Positions 20,040 through 29,926 of a stretch of 33,977 bases of DNA are shown here, piece after piece. This DNA is from Spongospora subterranea (Eukaryota > Endomyxa > Phytomyxea > Plasmodiophorida > Plasmodiophoridae). Within the stretch, counting starts at the first letter, position 1. Each line of letters opens with the position of its first letter. The stretch lies in the NCBI GenBank assembly GCA_900404475.1, contig OUQQ01000163.1, forward strand, positions 1 through 33,977, in the 5' to 3' direction. The position numbers and the translations under genes were made by a program. The notes below the pieces were generated by a model, which saw only the letters and a program-made list of their open reading frames with translations, was not told the DNA's origin and ran no database searches.

Positions 20040-20581
20040 GTAAAATGCCGGGAAAGGTGTTGATGTGAAGTCGATAAAACTACAATTTATCGAAATGATC
20101 GGTGTTCTTTATCCGTTCCGATCGAGCATGACCCGAATATCGTTACAGTCCTCTCTTGCTTCTTCGTACTGTACTGTTGTTACAAACCACACTAACACTA
20201 AACGCTGGCTGATATAATTTCCTATTATCAACTGGAGCTCTCGAAGAGCTTCTCTAGTATAGCAACAAAAACGCTCAAGATAAAGCTGACTGCTGAACAG
20301 CGTCTAGGTAATCTCGTCACCAAATTTCGTTGAGCGGTGCGGAATGACTCCGAAATGGATCGTCAGACCCAAAAAATTGTCCCATTGTTTGACTAAATTG
20401 ACGTCACATTCCCCGTCAAACACAGCAACTGTTGCCATTCGAGGTGCTCAGCACTGAGATTTAGATTTTAGACCGTTTGTGAGCTTGTGGACTGTATATA
20501 CCAGAGTCCGATCATTCGTTTTGATTATTGCGTAACCTCCTTTCTAAGCGGATCTTTAACCTGCAGTCCACCTGGTCAGCA
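20040..20581. other. Divergent intergenic region between the CaaX protein gene and TAF6
   Basis: Presumably holds both promoters. The TAF6 frame is open back to 20528 but lacks an ATG before 20582. No repeat or RNA gene is seen. Confidence 0.4.
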
Positions 20582-21940
20582 ATGGTCATGGCAGGGTCGG
20601 AATCGGGAATTGCCACAGGTGGGATTGAGGGCGCAATCATTCGAGCCGAATCGGTTCGCGCTATCTGTGAGCAATGCCTGACCACAGACGCCACCGGCCC
20701 GATTTTAGATCTCTCCCTTTGCGAGGCAGTGGCTGCAGAAGTGGAATATCGCATTCGCCAAGTTTCTCAAGATGCACTGAAGTTTATGGCTGCGTCACGA
20801 CGTACGCGCATGACATGTGCAGATATTGATAGCGCATTGCGTTTGAGGAATGTTCCTGGCCTCTATGGTTTCAGAAATTCATCCTCCCCAATCACATTTT
20901 CTCCCGTCTCTGGTTATAGTGATTTATTCTATGTTGCCGATCCTGTACTACCATTATCTAATATTCTGACTTCTCCGCTTCCTGCTGCTCACCCCGATTC
21001 AACTTTTTCTGTCCATTGGCTTGCTGTTCACGGCGTCCAGCCTTGCATAGCTCAAAATCCTTCACCCGACCCGTCTTCATTGCCAGTGCATAATGCAGAC
21101 AGCAGCGGTGCCCAAGCAGTTGTCAAACCTCCTGTTCGCCATGTTCTTTCTAAAGAACAGCAAATGTATTACGATCAAGTGACGTTAGGGATTCGTAGTG
21201 GAGATGAAGCCCTTGAAAGGGCGGTTCTCCAATCAGTATCTCGCGATCCTGGCCTTCATCAACTTCTTCCTTACCTGGTCCAATTCGTTGCTGACCAGGT
21301 GAACCGGCATCTTCGTGATCTGCCACAACTTTGGGCTGCCATGCGCCTATGTCAAGCCTTGATATATAGCCCACATCTTCGTATCGAGTCGTATTTGCAC
21401 CAAGTTATGCCGCCAATCTTGACATGTCTTGTTGGTCGACACCTCTGCTATGATTGCAGCCAGGATCATTGGGCATTACGCGACTATTCAGCGTCGTTAG
21501 TGGCGTACATTTGTAGACGTTTCGGACCTATTTACCAAACTTTACAACCAAGGGTTACCAAAACTTTGGCCAAAGCTTTTCTGAATCCTGATAGACCGTT
21601 GACGACTCATTATGGTGCTATTCGTGGGCTGCAAGCGCTTGGTGACAACGTTATTCGTTTGCTGGTCCTTCCTCATGTCCCGCTATTTCATAAAATCCTG
21701 CAACCTGAGCTGTTGAATGCCACAAATCCTGCGAAACGATTAGAGGCAGAACAGTGTCAAGGAGCATTATTGCAGGCGTGTGGTGTTTATGTACGGAACC
21801 AAATGAAATCACAATCGGATCTGGAAGTTGACGATGGCACAGTTCAACTGCTGGAAGACCTCAATTGTCTTTTCGGAGAAGCGTTGCACCCCTATCTCAT
21901 CATCTCAAATGAGGATATATTCTCGACAGCGCAGATCTAA
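20582..21940 (+). CDS. TAF6: Transcription initiation factor TFIID subunit 6 (TAF6)
   Basis: TAF6 is a histone-fold and HEAT-repeat subunit of TFIID (and, in some lineages, SAGA), heterodimerising with TAF9. The intronless frame gives 452 residues. The start is the first ATG after an upstream stop-free stretch that lacks one. The N-terminal histone fold is clear (ESVRAICEQCLTTDATGPIL, EYRIRQVSQDALKFMAASRR, MTCADIDSALRLRNVPGLYG). It is followed by a variable Ser/Pro linker. The conserved C-terminal domain comes next: LSKEQQMYYDQVTLGI, LPYLVQFVADQVNRHLRDLP, SPHLRIESYLHQVMPPILTC, HWALRDYSASLVAYICRRFG, and THYGAIRGLQALGDNVIRLL followed by VLPHVPLF. It is shorter than human TAF6 (about 680 residues) because the low-complexity tail is missing. 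Being intronless is notable beside intron-dense neighbours. Confidence 0.96.
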   Translation: MVMAGSESGIATGGIEGAIIRAESVRAICEQCLTTDATGPILDLSLCEAVAAEVEYRIRQVSQDALKFMAASRRTRMTCADIDSALRLRNVPGLYGFRNSSSPITFSPVSGYSDLFYVADPVLPLSNILTSPLPAAHPDSTFSVHWLAVHGVQPCIAQNPSPDPSSLPVHNADSSGAQAVVKPPVRHVLSKEQQMYYDQVTLGIRSGDEALERAVLQSVSRDPGLHQLLPYLVQFVADQVNRHLRDLPQLWAAMRLCQALIYSPHLRIESYLHQVMPPILTCLVGRHLCYDCSQDHWALRDYSASLVAYICRRFGPIYQTLQPRVTKTLAKAFLNPDRPLTTHYGAIRGLQALGDNVIRLLVLPHVPLFHKILQPELLNATNPAKRLEAEQCQGALLQACGVYVRNQMKSQSDLEVDDGTVQLLEDLNCLFGEALHPYLIISNEDIFSTAQI

Positions 21941-22178
21941 AGGCTTCAGAAACCAAGGCACACACAATTCAAATATTAAGTTAACGTACGTCTTTATTGG
22001 GGGCTAAATATGTTTATTATTACTACATACAGTCCATATTGATAAACGATTCATCGCCATTATCTCCCGTCTGTTTCTTGTAAATAAAACCTATCTGAGA
22101 GGCTACATGGTGCCGTCTAAAGCACGTTCCGTTAGGGCAATGCAGCAAATTCCACTCGCACCAATATGAGATTGATAA

Positions 22179-22614
22179 TTAAAAATACAATCTGTGTATA
22201 TCACCAATATTTAAATTTGCATTACATGAAGGACACCGCCTATGGATCCGAACAGCTTGCTGTATACAAGAGAAACAAAACTGTTTTACAACGGTTAGAA
22301 AAATCAATGCCGACGCCAATGAACCTTACAATGTGGCCGCAGACGGAGCTGGCAGCCTCTAAGATGCTCTCTAAACATATAGGACAGGATAGTCGCCTGG
22401 CTCGGTCGAACTTCTCATCATCACTTGTGTCTATGGTCAGGTCAATAGGAGCTGACCTGTTAGACCTGGTTATCCTTTCTTCAATGATTTCGATATCATC
22501 ATCACCATCGATTATGACAATATCTGGAGTGGCTCTGGCATTTTTCCTGCCATTGGAAACGACCTCTGTTCTAGATGACTTGGAAACTTTCGCTTGACGC
22601 AGGGGAATCGACAT
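22179..22614 (-). CDS. RING finger protein with SUMO-interaction motifs (RNF4/Slx8-like STUbL)
   Basis: Exons 22330-22614 and 22179-22280, separated by a 49-base intron with a GTAAGG donor. The 128-residue product carries three acidic hydrophobic patches typical of SUMO-interacting motifs (DIVIIDGDDD, DIEIIEE and PIDLTIDTSDDE). A C-terminal C3HC4 RING follows: SCPICLESILEAASSVCGHI joined by splicing to FCFSCIQQAVRIHRRCPSC. This is the architecture of SUMO-targeted ubiquitin ligases, nuclear E3s that ubiquitylate poly-SUMO-modified proteins. The splice is well supported because it restores His-x-x-Cys-x-x-Cys spacing. The ATG at 22614 is the simplest start. A donor-like GTATGT immediately 5' of it (22616) leaves open an upstream exon. 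Confidence 0.85.
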
Positions 22615-22928
22615 ACCAAGTTAGACAAATAGTCGATATTGGTAGGAAAGAAGCTTGAAAACAGGAGCCGTCTTAAATTGGACAGGATAAGTTTTGTGGC
22701 GTTACTGATATCAGAGAAAGAACGCCAACCTGGAATCTGGTAGCGCCGCGTGACTTTAGACAATGAGATGGTTAAGATACCTAACGGTGTGATGACGGTT
22801 GCCTCCTTCAAGTCCCCAACCTTTTCTCCAACTGTCAAGTCAACTACAAAAGCTGCACTGCTCCTCCAATCAATGTGCCGGAATGTGAAAGGCCGCGTCA
22901 TTGCTAGACGAGGCCGCTCACCGATCAT
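22512..22928 (-). CDS. Possible hypothetical protein overlapping the STUbL start
   Basis: A minus-strand frame with an ATG at 22928 that runs to 22512, overlapping the STUbL N-terminus by about 100 bases in another frame. The upstream half reads like a folded beta-rich protein (FTFRHIDWRSSAAFVVDLTV, VITPLGILTISLSKVTRRYQ). If coding, it probably splices at the GTATGT at 22616 rather than running through. It could then be a 5' exon of the STUbL gene, but I could not find a clean in-phase acceptor except at about 22563. No family is recognised. Confidence 0.25.
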   Translation of the reverse strand: MIGERPRLAMTRPFTFRHIDWRSSAAFVVDLTVGEKVGDLKEATVITPLGILTISLSKVTRRYQIPGWRSFSDISNATKLILSNLRRLLFSSFFPTNIDYLSNLVCRFPCVKRKFPSHLEQRSFPMAGKMPEPLQILS

Positions 22929-23144
22929 CTGGAGCGAACTCCGTTGCGTCTTGCGACATTTAAGGACCGGAACAATCTTTGTTGGACCAGAGATTGTTGT
23001 CAAACACGTTTAACCTCATTGGGTCGCAGTGAATTCGAGGATTGATTATTTCGTGCCAGTTACAATACGAAAGCGAATCCATCTACTATAAATTTGATAC
23101 AACCCACGAACAGGTATTACTAGAAGTTACAATAGAATATGATA

Positions 23145-25561
23145 TTATCTGATTTGGTTCTTCGAGCGTCTTGGGGTGATCTCGAATTCGTCTTGGTCGT
23201 CAACACGGCGTTTCTTTCCAGATATTGCCTCAGCAGTACTGTGCTTAGCCGTCTTTTCGCGCAACTCGTCCACAGACTCGCTTTTGTTCGCAAACCCTAT
23301 CACGAGATGACGTCCGTAAAGATGAGTTGCGGCAAGATTGGTTCTGGCGTTCTCAGCTTCGGTTGCGGACGAAAATTCAACGAATGCGAAACCTCTATGG
23401 CCGCCACCAAACTTAGTCGGTATTCGACAGGATTTAACCCGGCCAAACGTCTGAAATAGATCCCGAAGCTCCTTACTACTTGCCTCAAATGGCACGTTTT
23501 TAACCACAAGTTTCATGCGGCAGATATTTGAGATTTCTGTCAAGGGGTCAGTCTTCTTGCGAACGACTCTGGACTTTGTCGATGCGATGGAGGATTGGGA
23601 TAGCAGGAGAGCATGCCCATCTAGATGAATGTTTTGCTTGGTTTTCAACGCCTCCAATGCCGCTTCACGGTTAACAAACTCAATAAAACCGTAGCCTCTT
23701 GACAATGTTTTACCATTCTCGGTCCTTTGAGCAATTTTGACACTTCGAATGTCGGGCCCGTTTCCGAATACTTTTTTAACATCTTCGGAGGTCGAAGCAA
23801 AATTGAGATTCTTAACAAAGAGGGTCGCTTGAGCAGATCCAGGTTCTTCATCAACAAGATCTTTGAAATCGGGGGCAATTTCATGAGGCTCGGATCGTCG
23901 AGGAGCGTCGTCAGTCCAGACATTATGAGGAGCCCATTCAAGGTATAGAGGAACGTGTCGAAATTTGGAGTAAGCCAACGATGAAAAAGCACGGCGGGCC
24001 GAAGGACTGGACGACATTTCAATCAAAGCTAGCGCTCTGGTTGGCGGTAATACGCATCGAGCAACTTGCCCAAATGGATTGAAAAGGGCTTGAATATCGG
24101 AATCGTCACAATCAAACGGGATATTCTTGACAATAATAACGGTGTCAGACCGTTTTCCGCGTTCGCCGTCGAATGCGGCAACGTTAACCCCAGCTTCAGA
24201 GGACAGCCACTCCTTTGTCTGGGCGATGACAGATGTTTCTGCCAGCGCTAAATTAACGGCCATGTTGTCTGCACCAGGAGCGAACATATCCGATTTGCTG
24301 ATAAGTGCACCTGTCAAGGCAGCTTGAGCGGCGGTGTCGCTTCGAACAAACAGAGAATTCCAATTGTGACTTGATGCGGCATTTGCCTTACGTTCTTTCT
24401 CGATTTTCGCTTTGTGTGTTGCTACTCCTTTTCCATCTTGAACTTCGGTTGGCTCAGGTTTTGCCTGGCCAGGTAGGCAATGCATCAGTCGACCTTGAAA
24501 AACTTGGCCGTCCATCTTAGTCATAGCTCGCAAAGCGCTAGCCCCATTGGAGAATTGAACCATTCCGTATCCTTTGCTTCTTCCCAAATCGTCAACTGGT
24601 ACATTAACCTCAAGTAGATCTCCAAAAGGGCGGAACAGCGCGGATAGATCCGCTTCTGTCACTAGGAACGAGAGATTCCTGACAAACAGTCTCGCCGTAT
24701 CACATACGTCAACAATATCCGAGTTCTTGGCGACATTCCCAGAGACAGCATCATCAACCTTGACGGTTATAGGTTCAGGTTCAACAGCATCAACTGAATC
24801 TTCCAAATTCACATCTTCCTCATCATCAGTGACAGCAGCCCCTGCCGCCGCATCACTACGGTCGACGACCAATTCGGTCATCTCAGGGTTCTGAAACGCT
24901 TCATCATCCGAATCAGAGTCGGAATCGAGGCGCTCCTCCACTGGAGTCTGGTCAAATCTCCGATGCTCTTTCTTCAACAAAACTTGCTCTCCTCCTCTTT
25001 TTTTGCTATTGACAACCTGACAAGTGTCATTATCCCAGAATTTGCCCTGATTTCTTGATTTCATCGCTGAAATAAACTATCGCAAGGTTAGCGACAGACA
25101 CACAAATATAGACGTTTACCGACTTCGGAAAACTTTTCACTGTTAGCTGTTGAGCTATCATCCGTTTTGTGTTTGGATACGTTAGTTGGAGTTTTGGCAG
25201 CAACTTTGGGGAGTAAAGCAGGATATTCCTCAGGGTGCAGTTTCTGATGGGTTGAGCTCCCTTTGGAATATCGACTCCACGGCCGATCAAGCTTGTTATC
25301 GCCAACTGGCAGAGCGAACTCCACCGAGATCCGACTCGTGTCAAGGAAGGTGTTGTTGAAATGAGCTTTAGCTTTAGCTGCATCTTTGGTGGATTGAAAC
25401 CCAATAAACCCAATCTGTCGCGATTGTCCGCTCTTATTTTTGATTACTTTTGCATCAGTTACATTGCCGATTGCTGCAAACGCATCACGAAATCGATCAA
25501 CCGTGATGTGCTTTGGTAAATTTTTTACGCAAAGGCGAGAACCTCGATGGGATTCAGCCAT
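23145..25561 (-). CDS. MRD1: Multiple RNA-binding domain protein Mrd1 (RBM19-like), five RRMs
   Basis: Nucleolar factor for 18S rRNA processing and small-subunit assembly. Exons 25120-25561 and 23145-25066, with a 53-base intron, give 787 residues. The ATG at 25561 precedes SHRGSRLCVKNLPKHITVDR. Five RRMs are visible. RRM1 is at the N-terminus (RNP2 LCVKNL, RNP1 GFIGFQS). RRM2 has LFVRNLSFLV and KGYGMVQFS. RRM3 has VIIVKNIPFD and a degenerate RNP1 ALALIEMS. RRM4 has LFVKNLNFAS and RGYGFIEFV. RRM5 has LVVKNVPFEA and RGFAFVEFS. The family blocks FNNTFLDTSRISVEFA and GKFWDND, the latter formed at the splice, are present. An acidic Asp/Ser/Glu stretch lies between RRM1 and RRM2. Five RRMs rather than six agrees with Mrd1 of fungi and many protists; animal RBM19 has six. 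Confidence 0.96.
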
Positions 25562-26358
25562 TGCTGTCAATTTGGATTCTGTTGAAGCGCGGACTCCGCC
25601 GCGGTGTCCGAGTCTGCGGAGAAGAATTGGCCAAAATGGTTGAGGTTACCGTTGCGATGATGTTCAGTTGCTGTTGATCTACATTCCTTGCGATTCCCTG
25701 ATAATTGGTCTTTCTATGTCACTTATTGAAGCGTGAATACCAGATTACGATGTTGTGTATAAAATTCCTTCAATTTCTCCATACTTTTATATATAGTTTT
25801 CTATAATATTTGGGCTCTGGTAACTGCAATCCGACACTGTGAAACTGCAGTTATTTCCAGTGCTTATTTTGCAGAAAGAGCGCACTCAGATCTTGTTTTC
25901 ATCCAACGGGTGCCGAACTAGGTTGATGATTTTGGTGAAGGTTGATTGTCCCGAGACAGTGCAATTGTGGCTTAGTGGCCAGGCTCGAACCCGGTCTCCA
26001 GGGCTGGCTATAATCGACTATAAGGGATGACCGAATGAAGCGACCGGGTGGGCCACCGGTGACTGTCGTCACAGTGGCGCAGCCCATGACCCCATGTCAC
26101 GGATAGATCATTTATATTTGGGGGACAGAGGCAGGTAAACCAGCAGGGCAGACAGGACACTGAACACACTTCTTATATTGACCTATACCCACTTAGTCTG
26201 CTCCCAGTCTTTACATTACTAGCTTTGCGCCATCCCCACTTCGCCATCCCCACTTCACCATCACCCGATAATCACCTCGTGTACCCATCGAATTTTTACA
26301 TATTGCAATCATAGTCAGAAACCGGGCGTCTGACTCCCACAAAGAAAACTTTCACGCC
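25562..26358. other. Divergent intergenic region between Mrd1 and PP2C genes
   Basis: No supported gene. A short direct repeat of CGCCATCCCCACTTC occurs near 26228-26260. A tRNA A-box-like stretch near 25970 was examined and rejected. The region presumably contains both promoters. Confidence 0.4.
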
Positions 26359-27636
26359 ATGGGCTGTGTCTCATCGGCTAACAGGCACGTATCAGATGTT
26401 TCCCCTAAGGCAGGAAAGGATGATGCCAGCGGTAAGCCGTCAGCGTCCGAGGCTGCTGGCTCCCAGCCAAATGATGATGACAAAGTAGGCAAAGCATTCC
26501 AATAATATATCAGTTTGCGATAACTGAGCCCGATAATAATTTCAGATAGAAAACGCCAGTGTGCAGCGGCGCAGGTTATCTGTTGCTCCATTGCTAGTCG
26601 GCGACGTTGAAGGTAAAAGGATCACCCCATCTGTTGGTAAAAGCTGGAGGTAATCGCATTGGTGATGTGGTCGAGTAGTTAGCTTATTTGCACGATAATT
26701 AGGATGTCGTTCGGTTTCGACCCACCTCAGGAACATGAAGACCTAGCTCGGTCAGCCGTTGAAACCCCTTCTTCGATCTCTGCACAGTCATGGGTCGCTT
26801 TATCAAAGAAAGGATATGTCCCATATAATCGCAAAAAGATGAATCAAGATGCCTATTTCGTAGCCGAATCCTTCATAGAGGGTGTGAGCCTATATGGTGT
26901 CTGCGATGGTCATGGAGAGTTCGGCCATCACGTATCAGCTTTCTTCAGAGATAATATTGTCCGCTGCCTTTCAGCAGAAAAGGACCTGAAAGAATCGCCG
27001 AGCGATTGCATCATGAGGGCAGTGCAAAGACTTTGCTCTGATTTGTCAGAAACACAGATCAATGTCTCGTTTTCTGGGACAACAGCTGTTTTCGCAATCC
27101 GTATCGGGCAGACAATTATCGTCGGCAACGTTGGCGATTCAAGATGCATTGTCTTGCAACGCTCTGGTAAAGAGCTTATTCCTATTCCCTTATCGAGAGA
27201 TCAAAAACCTGACGATCCCGATGAGAAAAAACGAATTCTGGCTGCGGGGGGTCGTGTTGAGCCTCTTCCCGGCCCAGCTAACGAGGACATGGGTCCATGC
27301 CGAGTATGGTTGGCAGAAATCGATGTTCCAGGGCTGGCAATGTCGAGATCTATAGGCGATGAAGTGTCACATACAGTTGGAGTCTCATCAGATCCTGAAA
27401 TCCGAGTGTATACCATAAGCGAGTCTGATCAGTTTCTGGTTCTCGCCTCTGATGGTGTTTGGGAGTTCTTGACAAACCAGCAAGTCGCCACTCTCGTAGC
27501 AACCTGCGCGGATGACATGGAAGCGGCTGCAGCTTCTGTGGTGCAAGAATCAACAAAAAGATGGCAGGAAGTAGAAGAAGTTATTGACGATATTACATTT
27601 GTTATTCTACAACTACAGCCAATTGCAGTTGTATGA
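26359..27636 (+). CDS. PP2C-type Ser/Thr phosphatase with N-myristoylation signal
   Basis: Metal-dependent protein phosphatase of the PPM family. Exons 26359-26484, 26546-26649 and 26703-27636, with introns of 61 and 53 bases, give 387 residues. The start MGCVSSANRH is a classic N-myristoylation signal with an adjacent Cys for palmitoylation, so membrane attachment is expected. The catalytic domain has all main motifs: NQDAYFV, YGVCDGHGEFG, FSGTTAVFA, VGNVGDSRC, LSRDQKPDDPDE, VPGLAMSRSIGD, VLASDGVWEF and DDITFVILQL. The metal-binding Asp residues of DGHG, SDGVWEF and DDIT are intact, so the enzyme should be active. The first two exons encode a Ser/Pro/Asp-rich linker with no domain. It is most like plant and protist membrane PP2Cs. 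Exon 3 alone has its own ATG, so a shorter cytosolic form is conceivable. Confidence 0.93.
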
Positions 27637-28174
27637 CCATAAACATGACGTTATTATGAGACTCCCAATGGCAATGATGTGAAATGATTGTTCAGGCAAA
27701 TCAGCTTCATGTCAAATCGCTTCACGGAAGATGCTCCTAATTTTTTTTATCGAAAGCTACTTTTCTCAATACAGTATTATCGCTTCACTTAATCTTTAAA
27801 AGGTGTCAAGAAGTGATAGAAAATGTGCCTCGGAAAAACGACAGCCATGAGTTAAAATAGCCATTAGCCTAAAATGCTCACCTTCCCGTACGTAGTATTC
27901 GCCTGTTTCGATACACTTCGGCAACTGTTCGGTTTCCTTCCATTGATTGGTTGTCGGCGTCAGCGGCAGTGTCTCGGGGCCTGAGTACGCAACGATTCGT
28001 CGGAATATGGCGTAATTTTGACAGCGCTGTACTATTGCTGAAATCGCGGCCAGTATTATTATAAATGGAGTCCATCTGGCTAGCAACCTTATTAACTGCT
28101 AAGTCGGCCCGGCCATCGATCCCATAGCCATTAATTGTTCAGCTGACAATTTTGTGCATAGTGGTTTGCCGGTT
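27637..28174. other. Intergenic; possible small minus-strand gene
   Basis: A minus-strand frame (27796-28086) begins with a hydrophobic stretch (WTPFIIILAAISAIVQRC) and continues with ordered-looking sequence, but it has no ATG at its head. A donor-like GTGAGC interrupts it near 27880. It may be a small membrane or secreted protein with introns. Evidence is weak. Confidence 0.25.
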
Positions 28175-29926
28175 ATGAATGGGCCGCCGAAGTTTGACCA
28201 AGAAATCGACATTTTATCTGTTGATGAGGTATCGGTGCTGTGGCAAAACGATCGAACTCAATTTCAAAAGGGAATGGTCACTCTATCCACCCAAAGGATT
28301 TTTTTTCTTGGAGTCAAGCAAACCCATTATAGTATGACCCTTGGCCACATAAAAGCGGCATCTCCGTCTTCATCTTTATTTTCATCGCCTAAAATTAAAC
28401 TCGCTCTTCAAAACGACAGCGTTTGCCATCTTGTCTTTCACCGTTCAGGTCGAGACCTTTTTTTGTCGAAACTGTCTGATGTGATGAAGTTGATGCAATG
28501 GCTGGTACGTCTACTTGATATTAATTAACACCGCCTCTCTAATCCTGATGTAGCCCATAGCTAATAGCGAACCTGTTAAGAAAAGCTTCACAACGAATTC
28601 CGCTGGGATATGTACATTGTTATTCTAATTGACCGTTGGCAACGCAAACTCAAACCGTTTCTTTAACGCAGCTGGTATTATAAGATCAGTGGCTCGTGAT
28701 CACCAAGAGACAGATCAAACGTTGGCTGAGGCTTTCAGCGATTTGGACTCTTTGATGGCAAATGCGAAACAAATGGTCTCGATTTTGTAAAATCAAATTT
28801 TGCTTCGCCTTTCTAATACGTGCAGGTCGACATGGCGGAACGGTTTCAAGCACATTCTGCACCAACTGATGACCGAGACGAGTTCCAGTCCATTCTTCTT
28901 CAAATGGGGATTCCAAGTGAACCATGTTTGTGCTCTGTAATTCCGTTTTATTGATCGATATTTGGCTTTTTCAGACCCTGTGACAAAGAAATCAGCAGGT
29001 TCGGCGTACCATGTCTTGCTGGCCCGACAGCTCGCTGATTTCCTGGTTAAGGCCTTGGAGAACTCGTATGGGATGTTGATGCTTATCGATGTGTACTGTA
29101 TGTTTAATCGCGCTCGGGGTACAGAGCTTATATCTCCTGATGATCTATTACATGCGTTAGTTTCAGGTGAATTCCATAGATGCTGGATTGAGTTTTCTGT
29201 TGCAGATGTCGTCTTTTTACAGAGCTGAACTTTGCACTAAAAGTTCGGGAATTCAGTTCTGGGGTTCTGGCAATTCAGGGGCCCACCCATGACGATAAGC
29301 GAATGACCCAGACGATTTTACAGATAATAGATAGTCGGGGACCCATCACTGATATTCAACTATCAGGATTGTTGAGTATTTCCATTATTGTAGCAGCCGA
29401 ACACCTTCACAGCGCTGAGAACGCTGGAGCTCTATGCAGGGATACCACGCCAGAAGCAACAAGGTTCTATAAAAATCTGTTTGTTTTCGTGTACTTTTTG
29501 TCATCAAGCCCGGAATTCATCATATGGCGAATGCCTCAAGATAGGAAACTTGGTATCGATCTCCCCACCCAATATCCGCCCATCATTATATGGAGCTGTC
29601 ATACTATCCCATCTCTCTGCCGCTCCGCCGGTTGTTTCCCAGACATGATAGAGAGCCTGATTATGCGCGCAGTTATTTTACCTGGATATCGATCGACCCA
29701 TATTTACACCACGTTATATTTTGTAACTTGTCCTCTTCTCTCGCCTGTATCTCTCGGTCAACTTGGTCAAGTCCGCACCTCTCACATCTCTAAAGGTGGT
29801 GCAGAAATAATAATATTGAGCGAGAAAAATGGACCGAGAGGGGCCGCCGTCCGATACGCCGGCACCAATCCCTCCAAATTTACAGCCCACTCCTGCACGA
29901 AGGTTGTTTGGCAACATGCAGCCTAA
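28175..29926 (+). CDS. VPS36: ESCRT-II subunit Vps36
   Basis: ESCRT-II component acting at endosomes, linking ubiquitylated cargo and phosphoinositide to ESCRT-III. Exons 28175-28504, 28561-28618, 28672-28775, 28826-28916, 28975-29166 and 29223 onward, with introns of 50-58 bases. The N-terminus is a GLUE-type PH fold ([20 protein letters not shown]). The EAP30 region follows: [75 protein letters not shown], and [20 protein letters not shown]. Two winged-helix blocks end at RFYKNLF. After RFYKNLF (about 29487) the family normally stops, yet the frame stays open to 29926, overlapping the SIN3 start. The true end is probably nearer 29500-29650 through an intron I could not fix. No NZF zinc fingers are inserted in the GLUE domain. 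Confidence 0.9.

Noticed and set aside
20528..20581. Extending TAF6 upstream to the non-ATG start at 20528
   Set aside because: No ATG before 20582, and the extra residues do not resemble the family; the histone fold is complete without them.
25960..26010. Possible tRNA (TGGCTTAGTGG A-box-like, and GGTTCGAGCC on the other strand)
   Set aside because: The A-box-like and B-box-like elements are on opposite strands, and no acceptor, anticodon or T-stem pairing of correct size can be made on either strand.
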